Shown piece after piece: positions 1 through 9,325 of a DNA stretch of 64,000 bases. The stretch is from Microbulbifer variabilis. Its GTDB lineage: Bacteria > Pseudomonadota > Gammaproteobacteria > Pseudomonadales > Cellvibrionaceae. Within the stretch, counting starts at the first letter, position 1. Each line of letters begins with the position of its first letter. The notes under the pieces were generated by a model, which was not told the DNA's origin, ran no database searches, and saw only the letters and a list, made by a program, of their open reading frames with translations. The DNA is taken from positions 372,001 to 436,000 of the forward strand of contig NZ_JAIVKI010000002.1 of NCBI RefSeq assembly GCF_020524905.1. Direction: 5' to 3'. Made by a program: the position numbers and the translations under genes.

Positions 1-884
1 CTAGCCACTCGAGCTTTTTCATTGCTGAATAAGGTGGAGAAGTAGACATCTTCCAGGTCGGGCTGCAGCTGCACGAACTTTTCATCCGGTTGGGAATTTG
101 CTAATACATGTACAACATGGCGGCCGGCTAATAGGCGGGTAGAAATCACATCGAACTTATTGCGGCATGTTTCCAGCTCTGATTTATCGACGATGCGTCG
201 CCACACACGCCCTTGCAATTTAGAGGTCAATTCTTCGGGTTTGCCCTCTGCGACAATTTTGCCTGCGGCGAGAATGGCCATATTGGGGCATAGATCGGCA
301 ACATCCTCCACGATATGGGTGGAGAGTATTACCACCACGTTTTCACCGATTTCGCTGAGCAGGTTATGAAAACGGTTGCGCTCCTGTGGATCGAGGCCGG
401 CTGTGGGTTCATCGACAATAATCAGGCGCGGATCACCGATCAGCGCCTGGGCAATGCCGAAGCGCTGACGCATGCCCCCAGAGTAGCCGCTCAAATTTTT
501 CTTGCGATCGCGAAATAAATTGGTCTGATGTAGTAATTCAGCAACCAGCTCGCGGCGTTCCTTGCGATTATTGATACCTTTGAGTACCGCCATATGATCG
601 AGCATATCCTCGGCACTGATTCTCGGATAAACGCCAAAATCTTGAGGTAGATAACCCAGTGTGCTGCGTATTTTCTGAGGGTTGGTGACCACATCAATTC
701 CATCAAAACTGACGGAGCCACTATCTGCCATTTGCAGGGTGGCGATGGTGCGCATTAATGAGGACTTACCGGCTCCGTTAGGGCCGAGTAACCCAAACAT
801 ACCCTTTGGAATATCTAAGTTGACATTATTTAGGGCGTGTACGCCATTTTCATAGGTCTTGGAAAGATTGGTGATTTTCAACAT
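1..884 (-). CDS. ABC transporter ATP-binding protein (3' end cut by window edge)
   Basis: The frame starts at an ATG (884-882) and stays open for 294 codons to the left edge, so the stop lies outside. It is the nucleotide-binding subunit of an ABC transporter, probably of the ABC-2 exporter class. Visible motifs are a Walker A (GPNGAGKSS, about residues 35-43), a Q-loop region (GYLPQDFGVYPR), the signature LSGYSGGMRQR, the Walker B with D-loop (LIIVDEPTAGLDP) and the switch histidine in LSTHIVEDV. After the ATPase core comes a roughly 80-residue C-terminal extension, common in exporter ATPases. Its partner permease should lie further left. The substrate cannot be told from the sequence. Certain as an ABC ATPase; the transport class is inference. 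Confidence 0.93.
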   Translation of the reverse strand, partial: MLKITNLSKTYENGVHALNNVNLDIPKGMFGLLGPNGAGKSSLMRTIATLQMADSGSVSFDGIDVVTNPQKIRSTLGYLPQDFGVYPRISAEDMLDHMAVLKGINNRKERRELVAELLHQTNLFRDRKKNLSGYSGGMRQRFGIAQALIGDPRLIIVDEPTAGLDPQERNRFHNLLSEIGENVVVILSTHIVEDVADLCPNMAILAAGKIVAEGKPEELTSKLQGRVWRRIVDKSELETCRNKFDVISTRLLAGRHVVHVLANSQPDEKFVQLQPDLEDVYFSTLFSNEKARVA

Positions 885-1105
885 ATTTAATTCCCTTTTA
901 CTGTTTATTATCTGTTTTTATTTATTTTCAACATCGATAGCCCAAATACTCCACGGATGAAATAGTGGTGATAGTCACTGCTTTAATATCAATGTAACAA
1001 GAGGCGATGATAAAAAGAGGGACAGCAAGGTAGATTGAAAGTTTTTAAGGGCGAAGAGTTTTTAGTGGTGATGCCGCTAATTAGTGTATTTGTACCCAGA
1101 GACAG

Positions 1106-1140
1106 AAAAGAAACCGGTACTGCGGAGCCGGCCTCTCTTT
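1106..1140 (-). terminator. Putative intrinsic terminator of dctQM
   Basis: Read on the minus strand, CCGG/CCGG arms extended by A-T, G-C and G-U pairs make a stem of about 12 bp with a 10-nt loop and a U-rich 3' arm. It lies about 30 bp after the dctM stop. Several wobble pairs make it weaker than a textbook terminator. Confidence 0.45.
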
Positions 1141-1170
1141 AAATTGGTGTTCAAGTAGTGCTTGTAAAGG

Positions 1171-2535
1171 TTATTGCTGAACAACTCCCGGAAGCCAAGT
1201 TACCAGAGCAGGCCAGAGTGCCAATAAACACAATATCAGCAACTGAATAGCGATAAATGGCATAACGCCGCGATAGATCGCGGAGGTGGCTACTGAGCTT
1301 GGTGCAACACCGCGAAGATAGAAGAGCGCAAAGCCAAAGGGCGGTGTAAGGAAAGAGGTCTGCAGGTTGATTGCAATCATAATTCCCAGCCATACCGGGT
1401 CTAAGCCCATTGCCAGCAGAACCGGCCCGACGATGGGCACCACCACAAAGGTAATCTCGATAAAGTCGAGAATAAAACCGAGCAGGAAGATTACCAGCAT
1501 CACCAACAGTGTTGCGCCGACAACACCTCCGGGCAGGTTGTGGAAAATGCTGGTAACTAACTCTTCTCCACCGTAACCGCGGAAAACCAGGGAAAACAGT
1601 GAAGCGCCAATGAGGATGGCAAAAACCATTGCACTTATCTGCAAAGTGCTGCGACCCACCTCCCCCGCTTGTGCCCGGTGCAGAGCGCCACGGCGGTAAG
1701 CCAGCAAAGCTGCACCGAGGGCACCCACGGCAGCTGCTTCTGTGGGCGTCGCAGCACCGGCAATAATCGATCCCAGCACCAACAACATCAGAGCGATAGG
1801 GGGGAAAAGGCTGCTGAGTAGGGGCCAAACTTCCAAAGATACCTGTTCAGTAGCCGGGGTCTTGGTCGATGGGTGGCGCGCCACGAGCAACAGGTAAAGG
1901 ATGTAAGCTGCCACTAGCAGCATGCCTGGGATAATGGCGCCGATAAACAGATCGCCAACGCTAACCGGCTTGGGATTAAAAACACCCGCAGACAGCTGTG
2001 CCTGCTGGTAGGCGTTGGAGAGAGTATCCCCAAGTAGAACTAGCGCAATAGATGGAGGGATGATTTGCCCGAGGGTGCCGGTGGCACAGATGGTGCCGGT
2101 GGCGAGTTTTGGGGAGTAGCCCTGTTTCAACATGGTGGGCAGGGACATCAACCCCATAGTCACTACGGTGGCACCCACAATACCGGTACTAGCCGCCAGA
2201 AGTGCGCCGACCACTACCACGGAGATGGCCATACCTGCTGGCGCACCCATAAACACCTTGGTCAGATTGACCAGTAAGTCTTCGGCGATCTTGGCTCTCT
2301 CGAGAATCACTCCCATCAGGACAAAGAGAGGCACGGCCACCAAAGTGCCGTTTTGCATAATGCCGTACAGGCGATCGGGGAAGGCGCGCAGAAGTTCTGC
2401 ATCAAAAGCACCATACACGATACCCAGGCCGGCGGTGATTAGGGCGGTACCGGCCAGGGTGAAGGCCACCGGGTAGCCGAACATCAGTAGTCCGCAGACG
2501 GCGGCAAACATCAGCAGTGGAACCAGCTCGATCAT
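1171..2535 (-). CDS. dctM: TRAP transporter large permease subunit DctM
   Basis: A 454-aa, very hydrophobic protein with about a dozen membrane segments and the repeated glycine/alanine-rich helices of the DctM family. With the small permease DctQ it forms the sodium-driven inner-membrane part of a TRAP transporter for organic acids or similar solutes. The length fits the family (about 425-465). The ATG overlaps the dctQ stop by 4 nt, so the two are translationally coupled. No DctP binding protein is adjacent, so the substrate cannot be guessed from context. Family assignment is firm. Confidence 0.93.
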   Translation of the reverse strand: MIELVPLLMFAAVCGLLMFGYPVAFTLAGTALITAGLGIVYGAFDAELLRAFPDRLYGIMQNGTLVAVPLFVLMGVILERAKIAEDLLVNLTKVFMGAPAGMAISVVVVGALLAASTGIVGATVVTMGLMSLPTMLKQGYSPKLATGTICATGTLGQIIPPSIALVLLGDTLSNAYQQAQLSAGVFNPKPVSVGDLFIGAIIPGMLLVAAYILYLLLVARHPSTKTPATEQVSLEVWPLLSSLFPPIALMLLVLGSIIAGAATPTEAAAVGALGAALLAYRRGALHRAQAGEVGRSTLQISAMVFAILIGASLFSLVFRGYGGEELVTSIFHNLPGGVVGATLLVMLVIFLLGFILDFIEITFVVVPIVGPVLLAMGLDPVWLGIMIAINLQTSFLTPPFGFALFYLRGVAPSSVATSAIYRGVMPFIAIQLLILCLLALWPALVTWLPGVVQQ

Positions 2536-3104
2536 ACCTCGGCTTCCTCTACCTGTTTGAGGCGTTGTGGACTCGCTACAGCTTCGCTCGCTGGGCTGGC
2601 AACTTCCATCAAGTGCAATAGAGCGCGTATAAATTGGGAGGTGCCGGCGAGGCCGAGGGTCAGTGCCGCGAGGGGAATCAGGCTTTTCAGTAGGAATACA
2701 CCGGGAAGGCCACCGGCATTGGCGCTCTCTTCAAGCACTGACCAGCTGTTCATAACAAAGTGCCAGCTGCCCAGCAACATAAAGGTACAGAGTGGTAACA
2801 GAAATAAGAGAAAGCCCACAGCATTAACCCAGGCCCTACCCATGGGGCTCATGCGACGATAGAAAACATCGACACGCACATGGGCGTCAGTTTGCAGGGC
2901 ATAGGCCAGCCCCAGCATAAAGGCGGCACCGTGTAGATAGATCACGGATTCCTGCAGTGCGATAGAACCACTGTCGAACAGGTGGCGCAGAGCTACGACG
3001 CAAGATTGCAGTAGGACCATAGCCCAGGTAAACCAGGCGAGCAGGTGGCCGGTGCGACTGGACAGACTCTCCAGCGCACGCGCTCCACGCATCAGAAATG
3101 GCAT
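2532..3104 (-). CDS. dctQ: TRAP transporter small permease subunit DctQ
   Basis: A 190-aa protein with four predicted membrane helices (around residues 19-40, 55-75, 95-118 and 135-160), as in DctQ proteins. It has the family-like stretch DAHVRVDVFYRRM after the second helix. It associates with DctM, whose gene overlaps its stop codon. I chose the first ATG (3104), which follows a GAGAG-type ribosome site; a second in-frame ATG lies four codons in. It diverges from pstS across a 183-bp spacer. In many TRAP operons dctP comes next to dctQ, but here that place is taken by the phosphate operon. Confidence 0.88.
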   Translation of the reverse strand: MPFLMRGARALESLSSRTGHLLAWFTWAMVLLQSCVVALRHLFDSGSIALQESVIYLHGAAFMLGLAYALQTDAHVRVDVFYRRMSPMGRAWVNAVGFLLFLLPLCTFMLLGSWHFVMNSWSVLEESANAGGLPGVFLLKSLIPLAALTLGLAGTSQFIRALLHLMEVASPASEAVASPQRLKQVEEAEV

Positions 3105-3194
3105 GGGGGCTTCTCTCTTTACATCTTATTGTTATCTCGTTTGCATGCAGGTTACCGCTTTGCCTGCTCTGGCACCAGCGGGGCAAATTTCAGG

Positions 3195-3250
3195 CTGTAA
3201 CCTTTTTGTCATGTTTTATTCATAGAATCGTCATCCGTTGTTCCTAGCAT
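3195..3250 (+). promoter_or_regulatory. Pho box and -10 element of the pst operon
   Basis: Four 7-mers occur at exact 11-bp steps: CTGTAAC (3195), TTGTCAT (3206), TATTCAT (3217) and TCGTCAT (3228). They match the PhoB half-site CTGTCAT, so this is a double Pho box. Ten bases after the last one comes TAGCAT (3245-3250), a fitting -10. That is the geometry of PhoB-activated promoters, in which the Pho box replaces the -35. phoB itself is in this window. Phosphate-starvation induction of pstSCAB-phoU is a strong inference. Confidence 0.9.
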
Positions 3251-3287
3251 CGCCGCGTGAAATAAAAAACACTCATCGGAGTTACAC

Positions 3288-4340
3288 ATGAACAAGCAAA
3301 TTCTGGCTACTTCCCTGGCGGCACTGACCCTCGCCACTTCTCAGGTGGCTCTGGCGGCACGCGACTACATCAGCGTTGTCGGTTCCTCCACTGTTTACCC
3401 ATTTACCACCACTGTGGCGGAGCGTTTCAGCCGTGCTACCCAGTTCAAAACTCCGGTAGTTGAATCCACAGGTACTGGCGGCGGTATGAAGCTGTTCTGC
3501 CAGGGCGTAGGTGAAAGCACTGCGGACATCACTGGTGCTTCTCGCCGCATTAAGCAGTCTGAGCTGGAGATGTGTAACGGCAACGGCGTTGATGTTGTGG
3601 AAGTACAGATCGGCTACGACGGCATCGTGCTGGCCAACGCTAAGAAAGCGACTCCTTTTAAGGTATCCCGCAAGGACATCTTCCTGGCCCTGGCTAAAGA
3701 AGTACCGAACCCGAACGGCTCTGAGACTCTGATTGCCAACCCTTACAAGACCTGGAAAGACGTAAACCCAGCACTGCCCAACACCAAAATCGAAGTTCTG
3801 GGCCCGCCCCCCACTTCCGGTACCCGTGACGCATTTGCTGAGCTGGCAATGGAAGGTGGCTGCAAGACGTTCGACTGGATCGCAGCCATGAAGAAAGAAG
3901 ACAAGAGCGCTTACAAGGCGATCTGTCACAATCTACGTGAAGACGGCGCTTATATTGAAGCTGGTGAAAACGACAACCTGATCGTCAACAAGCTGGTTGC
4001 AAACCCGAATGCCCTGGGTATCTTCGGCTTCAGCTTCCTCGACCAGAACGCCGACAAAGTTCAGGGCTCTTTGATCGAAGGTAAGGCTCCGACTTTCGAC
4101 TCTATCGCCGATCAGAGCTACCCGGTTTCCCGCCCACTGTTTATCTACGTGAAGAAGGCGCACGCCGACGTAGTACCGGGCATCAAGCAGTTCCTGGCAG
4201 AGTTCACCAGTGAGCGTGCCTGGGGTGATGAAGGCTACCTGGCCGATAAAGGTATGATCCCGCTGCCCCAAGAGAAGCGCCAGCAGGTAGCCACTGATGT
4301 TCGCAAGCTGAACGCCTTGGGCAATCTCGCTGCGAAATAA
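3288..4340 (+). CDS. pstS: Phosphate ABC transporter substrate-binding protein PstS
   Basis: 350 aa with a clear Sec signal peptide (MNKQILATSL... cut after about ALA-23). The mature protein opens with ISVVGSSTVYPF and contains STGTGGGMKLFCQG and TSGTRDAFAELAM, typical of PstS phosphate-binding loops. It captures periplasmic phosphate and delivers it to PstC-PstA. The ATG follows a GGAG ribosome site and lies 38 bp after the Pho-box promoter. Its abundant C-ending codons fit a gene made in large amounts under starvation. A hairpin separates it from pstC. Confidence 0.97.
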   Translation: MNKQILATSLAALTLATSQVALAARDYISVVGSSTVYPFTTTVAERFSRATQFKTPVVESTGTGGGMKLFCQGVGESTADITGASRRIKQSELEMCNGNGVDVVEVQIGYDGIVLANAKKATPFKVSRKDIFLALAKEVPNPNGSETLIANPYKTWKDVNPALPNTKIEVLGPPPTSGTRDAFAELAMEGGCKTFDWIAAMKKEDKSAYKAICHNLREDGAYIEAGENDNLIVNKLVANPNALGIFGFSFLDQNADKVQGSLIEGKAPTFDSIADQSYPVSRPLFIYVKKAHADVVPGIKQFLAEFTSERAWGDEGYLADKGMIPLPQEKRQQVATDVRKLNALGNLAAK

Positions 4341-4373
4341 GTTTATCCTGGAGTAGTACAGTCAAAGGGAATT

Positions 4374-4407
4374 GACGGCCAAGTCCGAGAGGGCTTGGCC
4401 GTTCTTT
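4374..4407 (+). terminator. Hairpin between pstS and pstC (attenuator-like terminator)
   Basis: A perfect 9-bp stem ACGGCCAAG/CTTGGCCGT with a 10-nt loop is followed by TTCTTTA. It sits 34 bp after the pstS stop, within the operon. Partial termination here would leave more pstS than pstCAB transcript, the usual need for a binding protein. It could also act as a 3' stabilising stem. Confidence 0.7.
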
Positions 4408-4479
4408 ATGAAAGCCAAGTGGAAACACAGGGAAAAGTCGGGATAATGCCGACGTCGACATTTTTAGCACGGTAACTCA

Positions 4480-5859
4480 ATGCAAACCCCCACACTGTTC
4501 GCCCTTTTGCTGCTGTTAATACTGGTGGCCTACGGTACCGGCTTTAGTCGTGCACTGAGTGCCGCGCGCAGCCGCGGAGGCCTGCGCAATCTATCGTCAT
4601 TGCCCAGTTATCACGGATTATTTGCCGCCCTCTGGTGTGGTTTGCCGGCGTTGTTACTGTTGGGAGCCTGGCTGGTTTTTGACGATGCCATTATCCGCTC
4701 CATGGTGATGCACAGCATTGCCGATAAGCCCGATACCATTGCAGGGCAGAACCTGCTTTTTGCTCAAATTCAAAACCTCGCTGCCGGCCATTTGGTGGGA
4801 GAACCGTCCCCGCAGTTACAGTCAGCGGCGGAGCACCTCAGTCAGTTGCGCAGTAACTCCAATACGCTACAGGCCTTTTTAAGTGTTGTATTGGCAGTGG
4901 GTCTTGGTGCATTTGCGTTGCTGCGTTTTTCCCCGGAGCTGCGTGCCCGTGAAAAGGTGGAAAAAGTCCTGCGGGCCATTTTGATTACCTGCGCCTGCGC
5001 CGCCATTTTTACCACTGTGGGTATTTTATTTTCGGTACTGTTTGAGTCGCTGCGCTTTTTCCAGTCGGTGCCGGTGACTGAATTCCTGTTCGGCTTACAT
5101 TGGAGCCCGCAAATGGCTCTACGTGCCGATCAGGTTGGCTCCAGTGGTGCCTTTGGTGCAGTGCCCCTGTTTACCGGTACCTTGATGGTCTCAGCGATTG
5201 CCATGTTCGTGGCGGTGCCGGTGGGCCTAATGGCCGCTATCTATTTGGCCGAGTACGCCAGTAAAAGTGTACGTAATGTGGCCAAGCCGGTACTGGAAAT
5301 TCTTGCCGGTGTACCGACTGTGGTTTATGGCTTTTTTGCAGCGCTGACCGTCGCCCCGTTTATTCGCGACTTGGCTACCTCTATTGGCCTACAGGCCTCC
5401 AGTGAAAGTGCTCTGGCAGCCGGGCTGGTAATGGGAATTATGATTATCCCGTTCGTCTCTTCCCTGTCTGACGATGTCATTAATGCGGTACCACAATCCC
5501 TGCGCGACGGCGCTCTGGGACTTGGATCGACCCAGTCGGAAACCGTGCGCAAGGTGGTGATTCCGGCAGCTTTGCCGGGAATCGTCGGCGGTGTACTGTT
5601 GGCGGTATCCCGTGCAATTGGTGAGACGATGATCGTGGTAATGGCTGCTGGCCTCGCCGCCAACCTGACTGCAAACCCTCTGGAGTCGGTGACTACCGTT
5701 ACTGTACAGATCGTGACGCTACTGGTCGGCGACCAGGAATTTGACAGTCCCAAGACCCTGGCCGCGTTTGCGCTTGGTCTGATGCTATTTATCTCCACCC
5801 TGGTGCTGAACTTTATCGCCCTGCACGTAGTGAAAAAATACCGGGAGCAGTATGACTAA
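4480..5859 (+). CDS. pstC: Phosphate ABC transporter permease PstC (long form)
   Basis: 459 aa, against about 320 in E. coli. The C-terminal half is a standard permease: GAVPLFTGTLMVSAIAM, then the EAA-type loop (SLRDGALGLGSTQSETVRKV) that docks on PstB. The extra N-terminal part has two membrane helices flanking a periplasmic stretch (about residues 70-120), as in the long PstC proteins of many marine gammaproteobacteria. It forms the inner-membrane channel with PstA. The ribosome site is weak. Its end overlaps the pstA start by 8 nt. Confidence 0.95.
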   Translation: MQTPTLFALLLLLILVAYGTGFSRALSAARSRGGLRNLSSLPSYHGLFAALWCGLPALLLLGAWLVFDDAIIRSMVMHSIADKPDTIAGQNLLFAQIQNLAAGHLVGEPSPQLQSAAEHLSQLRSNSNTLQAFLSVVLAVGLGAFALLRFSPELRAREKVEKVLRAILITCACAAIFTTVGILFSVLFESLRFFQSVPVTEFLFGLHWSPQMALRADQVGSSGAFGAVPLFTGTLMVSAIAMFVAVPVGLMAAIYLAEYASKSVRNVAKPVLEILAGVPTVVYGFFAALTVAPFIRDLATSIGLQASSESALAAGLVMGIMIIPFVSSLSDDVINAVPQSLRDGALGLGSTQSETVRKVVIPAALPGIVGGVLLAVSRAIGETMIVVMAAGLAANLTANPLESVTTVTVQIVTLLVGDQEFDSPKTLAAFALGLMLFISTLVLNFIALHVVKKYREQYD

Positions 5860-7138
5860 CCTTACCCAGACGCAGGTTCGCGAGCGCATCGAGAAACGCC
5901 TCGCCAGCCGTCATCGCAAGGAAAAAATGTTTCGCGGAATGGGTATTGCCAGTATCGCCTTCGGTGTACTCGCGGTAGTCATTCTGTTCAGCGATATTAT
6001 CAGCAAGGGTAGCGGTGCCTTTGTACAGACCGCCATTGAGCTGGAAGTACACTACGATGCGCAGGTGCTCGGTATTGATAAAGTCGATGACGAGAGCCTT
6101 GCCTGGGCCAACTTCTCCGGAGTGATCCGCGAGGCGCTGCGCGAGCGTTTCCCCTCCGTGACTGGCCGCAGTGACAAGCGCGAACTGTATTCACTGGTCT
6201 CCTCTGGAGCGCCCTTCACTCTGCGCGATCGCCTGGCCGCAAACCCGCAGCTGCTCGGCAAGAGCGAGAAAGTGTGGTTTGCCGCTGACGACGATGTGGA
6301 TACTTTTGTTAAAAGTCTGAAGGATTCTAAAGAGGGCTTCCGCGGCCGCACCTCAGAACAGAAAGCCGGCTGGATTGAACAATTACTGGATAGCGGCGAA
6401 CTGAAGAAGCGTTTTAACACCACCTTCTTTACCAATGGTGACTCCCGTGAGCCGGAGCAGGCCGGTATCCGTGCGGCATTAATGGGCTCATTGTTTACGC
6501 TGTTGGTGACCTTGGCACTGTCTTTCCCAATTGGTGTAGCCGCCGCCATCTATTTGGAAGAATATGCGCCTAAGAATCGTTGGACCGACCTGATTGAGGT
6601 GAATATCAACAACCTCGCGGCGGTACCGTCTATCGTATTCGGCCTGTTGGGATTGGCGATCTTTATTAACTTCTTTGAGCTGCCGCGCTCAGCCCCGCTG
6701 GTCGGTGGTTTGGTGCTCACTTTGATGACACTACCAACGATTATTATTTCCAGCCGTGTAGCTCTGAAGGCTGTGCCGCCTTCGATCCGCGAAGCGGCGA
6801 TGGGCATGGGTGCCTCGCGTATGCAGGTGGTATTCCACCATGTGCTGCCGCTGGCTATGCCCGGTATGCTCACTGGTGCGATTATTGGTATGGCTCAGGC
6901 CCTGGGTGAGACCGCTCCCCTGCTGATGATCGGTATGGTCGCCTTTATTGTGGATGTGCCCGGTGGAGTTACCGACCCGGCCACTGTGCTGCCTGTGCAG
7001 ATTTTCCTTTGGGCGGACAGCCCGGAACGCGCCTTTGTGGAGCGCACCTCCGCAGCCATTATGGTGTTGTTGAGCGTATTGATTCTTATGAATGCCAGCG
7101 CGGTAATGCTGCGCAAGAAACTTGAGCGCCGCTGGTAA
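5852..7138 (+). CDS. pstA: Phosphate ABC transporter permease PstA (long form)
   Basis: 428 aa, longer than the roughly 295-aa E. coli protein because of an N-terminal extension. One membrane helix (about residues 30-50) precedes a polar periplasmic segment up to residue 200, of the kind labelled DUF3333 in PstA proteins. The permease domain follows, with an EAA loop (SIREAAMGMGASRMQVV). It pairs with PstC. The start overlaps the end of pstC (ATG inside the last codons), implying coupled translation. pstB follows after 33 bp. Confidence 0.95.
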   Translation: MTNLTQTQVRERIEKRLASRHRKEKMFRGMGIASIAFGVLAVVILFSDIISKGSGAFVQTAIELEVHYDAQVLGIDKVDDESLAWANFSGVIREALRERFPSVTGRSDKRELYSLVSSGAPFTLRDRLAANPQLLGKSEKVWFAADDDVDTFVKSLKDSKEGFRGRTSEQKAGWIEQLLDSGELKKRFNTTFFTNGDSREPEQAGIRAALMGSLFTLLVTLALSFPIGVAAAIYLEEYAPKNRWTDLIEVNINNLAAVPSIVFGLLGLAIFINFFELPRSAPLVGGLVLTLMTLPTIIISSRVALKAVPPSIREAAMGMGASRMQVVFHHVLPLAMPGMLTGAIIGMAQALGETAPLLMIGMVAFIVDVPGGVTDPATVLPVQIFLWADSPERAFVERTSAAIMVLLSVLILMNASAVMLRKKLERRW

Positions 7139-7171
7139 CAGAGCGCGGATAATCGGAAAACGGGATTATTT

Positions 7172-8050
7172 ATGAGTACCATGACCCTGGATGCCGCTGG
7201 ACATGCTGAAGCGGTGCAATCCGAACTGACCGGTGAAAAAATGGCAATCAGCCAAGCCGCGGTGCGGAAAACTGTGGGCCAGCCCTTCTCTGACACCGCC
7301 AAGTTGCGCATGCGCAATGTAAATGTTTTCTACGGCGAAACCCAGGCTATTCACAACGTAAGCCTGGATATCGGTCGCAACGAAGTTGTGGCGATGATCG
7401 GCCCATCCGGTTGTGGTAAGTCCACCTTCCTGCGCTGCCTCAACCGCATGAACGACACCATTGAAGGCTGTCGGGTTGACGGCGAGTTGAGCCTGGATGG
7501 CGATCCTATCTACGGTCCCAAGGTGGATGTTGTACCTCTGCGCGCACGGGTGGGCATGGTGTTTCAAAAACCCAACCCCTTCCCCAAGTCCATCTATGAA
7601 AACGTGGCCTATGGCCCCAAAATCCACGGAATCGCCAGCCGCCGCGCCGACCTGGATGAAATCGTGGAAAACAGCCTGCGCCGCGCCGGCCTCTGGGATG
7701 AGGTCAAGGATCGCCTGGATAAACCGGGTACCGGCCTGTCTGGCGGTCAGCAGCAGCGTCTGTGTATCGCTCGTGCTATCGCGGTGAGCCCGGAAGTTAT
7801 CCTGATGGATGAGCCCTGCTCCGCCCTGGACCCGATCGCCACTGCGCGTATTGAGGAGCTGATCGACGAGTTGCGCGAGAACTACACTATTGCCATCGTG
7901 ACTCACTCGATGCAGCAGGCGGCCCGCGTCAGTCAGCGCACCGCGTACTTCCACCTGGGGCACCTGGTTGAAGTCAACGATACTGAAACCGTGTTCACCA
8001 ATCCGGAGCACGAACTAACCGAAGCCTATATTACCGGCCGCTTCGGCTGA
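7172..8050 (+). CDS. pstB: Phosphate import ATP-binding protein PstB
   Basis: ATPase that powers PstC-PstA. Motifs: Walker [30 protein letters not shown] around the Q-loop, signature [14 protein letters not shown], Walker [14 protein letters not shown] and switch [11 protein letters not shown]. All are diagnostic of PstB. At 292 aa it has about 35 more N-terminal residues than usual. An in-frame ATG at 7241 preceded by GGTGA is a plausible alternative start. phoU begins 25 bp downstream in the same operon. Confidence 0.96.
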   Translation: MSTMTLDAAGHAEAVQSELTGEKMAISQAAVRKTVGQPFSDTAKLRMRNVNVFYGETQAIHNVSLDIGRNEVVAMIGPSGCGKSTFLRCLNRMNDTIEGCRVDGELSLDGDPIYGPKVDVVPLRARVGMVFQKPNPFPKSIYENVAYGPKIHGIASRRADLDEIVENSLRRAGLWDEVKDRLDKPGTGLSGGQQQRLCIARAIAVSPEVILMDEPCSALDPIATARIEELIDELRENYTIAIVTHSMQQAARVSQRTAYFHLGHLVEVNDTETVFTNPEHELTEAYITGRFG

Positions 8051-8075
8051 GCCAGTTTTGCTCCGAGGGATAACT

Positions 8076-8777
8076 ATGGAAATGCACTTCGATCAGCATA
8101 TCTCCCGCCAGTTCAACGAGGACCTGGAGGGAATCAAGACCGAGATGTTGGAGATGGGCGGCATGGTCGCCCGTCAAGTAGCCGATGCCGTCGATGCTCT
8201 GTCCAATGCCGACAGCCAGCTGGCCGAGGAAGTCCTGCGCATCGAAGAGGAAATCGACAAGTGCGAGATGGCCCTGGACGAGCACGCGACCTTGATTATC
8301 GCCAAGCGTCAGCCCGCCGCCTCGGACCTGCGCATGGTGATGTCGGTAACTCGCATCGCCCGCGACCTGGAACGTATTGGTGATGAGGCCAGCAAGATCG
8401 CGAAAATGGCGATTGCGCTCACCGATGAAGGCACCTCACCACGTGGCTACACAGAGATCCGCCACCTGGCCAATGCCGTGCGCAAAATGCTCAACGATGC
8501 CCTGGATGCCTATACCCGCTTCGATGTGGAGTCCGCTATGCGTACCCTCGCCGAAGATGAACAGGTGGATATGGACTACCGTACCGCAGTCCGAGAGCTG
8601 GTGACCTATATGATGGAAGATCCACGCAGCATCTCCCGCGTGATCAACGTCCTGTGGACACTGCGCTCACTGGAGCGTATCGGTGACCACGCCAAGAATA
8701 TTTGTGAACAGGTGGTCTACCTGGTGGAAGGGGCAGATATTCGCCACGGACACGAGAGAAATCTGAAGAGGTCCTAA
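8076..8777 (+). CDS. phoU: Phosphate signalling complex protein PhoU
   Basis: 233 aa. Two PhoU repeats of three helices each are visible, with the metal-site-like stretches ARDLERIGDEASKIA and LERIGDHAKNICEQV. PhoU links the Pst transporter to PhoR and keeps the Pho regulon off when phosphate is plentiful. I start at the ATG at 8076, behind GAGGGA; an upstream TTG at 8058 would run through that ribosome site and is unlikely. It is the last gene of the operon, and a strong terminator follows 20 bp later. Confidence 0.95.
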   Translation: MEMHFDQHISRQFNEDLEGIKTEMLEMGGMVARQVADAVDALSNADSQLAEEVLRIEEEIDKCEMALDEHATLIIAKRQPAASDLRMVMSVTRIARDLERIGDEASKIAKMAIALTDEGTSPRGYTEIRHLANAVRKMLNDALDAYTRFDVESAMRTLAEDEQVDMDYRTAVRELVTYMMEDPRSISRVINVLWTLRSLERIGDHAKNICEQVVYLVEGADIRHGHERNLKRS

Positions 8778-8796
8778 CCCTCTATTATGCTTGTTT

Positions 8797-8825
8797 AAAA
8801 AGGTCGCTTAACGCGGCCTTTTTTA
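8797..8825 (+). terminator. Intrinsic terminator of the pst-phoU operon
   Basis: AAAAAGGTCGC/GCGGCCTTTTTT arms (one T-G pair) form a hairpin with a short loop followed by a run of T. It lies just after phoU. Confidence 0.9.
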
Positions 8826-8998
8826 TTGCAATTTTTTCGGGCCTACTAAAAAGATGCGAAGGAAGAGCTTACTGCATTTCAGACCGCGTGGGGCATGAAT
8901 CTCGATTACTAACATGCAGGGGGTATTCACAGCGTGTCATACGAGCAGAGAATTCTTTCCTACTTTTCCATTTGCAAGTAGATAGCTCAAGGAGAAGG

Positions 8999-9325
8999 AT
9001 GGTGAAATATATTTTTGAGGTTCTAATCAAGGAAGGCTTCTCAGCGGAAGAATATGCCGATGCCTGGGTACGTGCGTCCCAATTAATTCAACGAGCGCCT
9101 GGGGCTATGGGAACGGAACTTCTGCAAAAGATCGGTGACAAAAATACTCTGATTGCCATCGCTACCTGGCATAGTAAAATTGAACGCGATGCTATGCACT
9201 CTCGACACTCGACAGAGATTGACAAAATTATTCGAAGCGTTGCCCCTTTCGTAGGTATACGCCTTTTAGGGGAGTTTGAAGAGTTTCGAAAAGTAGATAG
9301 TTCTTATATCGATGGTAATCGCTAA
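8999..9325 (+). CDS. Small protein with an ABM-like (dimeric alpha/beta barrel) fold
   Basis: 108 aa from an ATG at 8999 with an AAGGAG site just in front. The upstream extension of the frame has no ribosome site and I left it out. The pattern (beta strand KYIFEVLIK, helix EYADAWVRASQLIQ, APGAMGTELLQK, then TLIAIATWHS) resembles antibiotic-biosynthesis-monooxygenase-type domains, which are small ferredoxin-like barrels of diverse function. No substrate can be named. Its codons and lower GC differ from the pst genes before it. It stands alone. Confidence 0.6.
   Translation: MVKYIFEVLIKEGFSAEEYADAWVRASQLIQRAPGAMGTELLQKIGDKNTLIAIATWHSKIERDAMHSRHSTEIDKIIRSVAPFVGIRLLGEFEEFRKVDSSYIDGNR

Noticed and set aside
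7166-8011. 281-codon frame opposite pstB
   Set aside because: Antisense shadow of a highly conserved ATPase gene.
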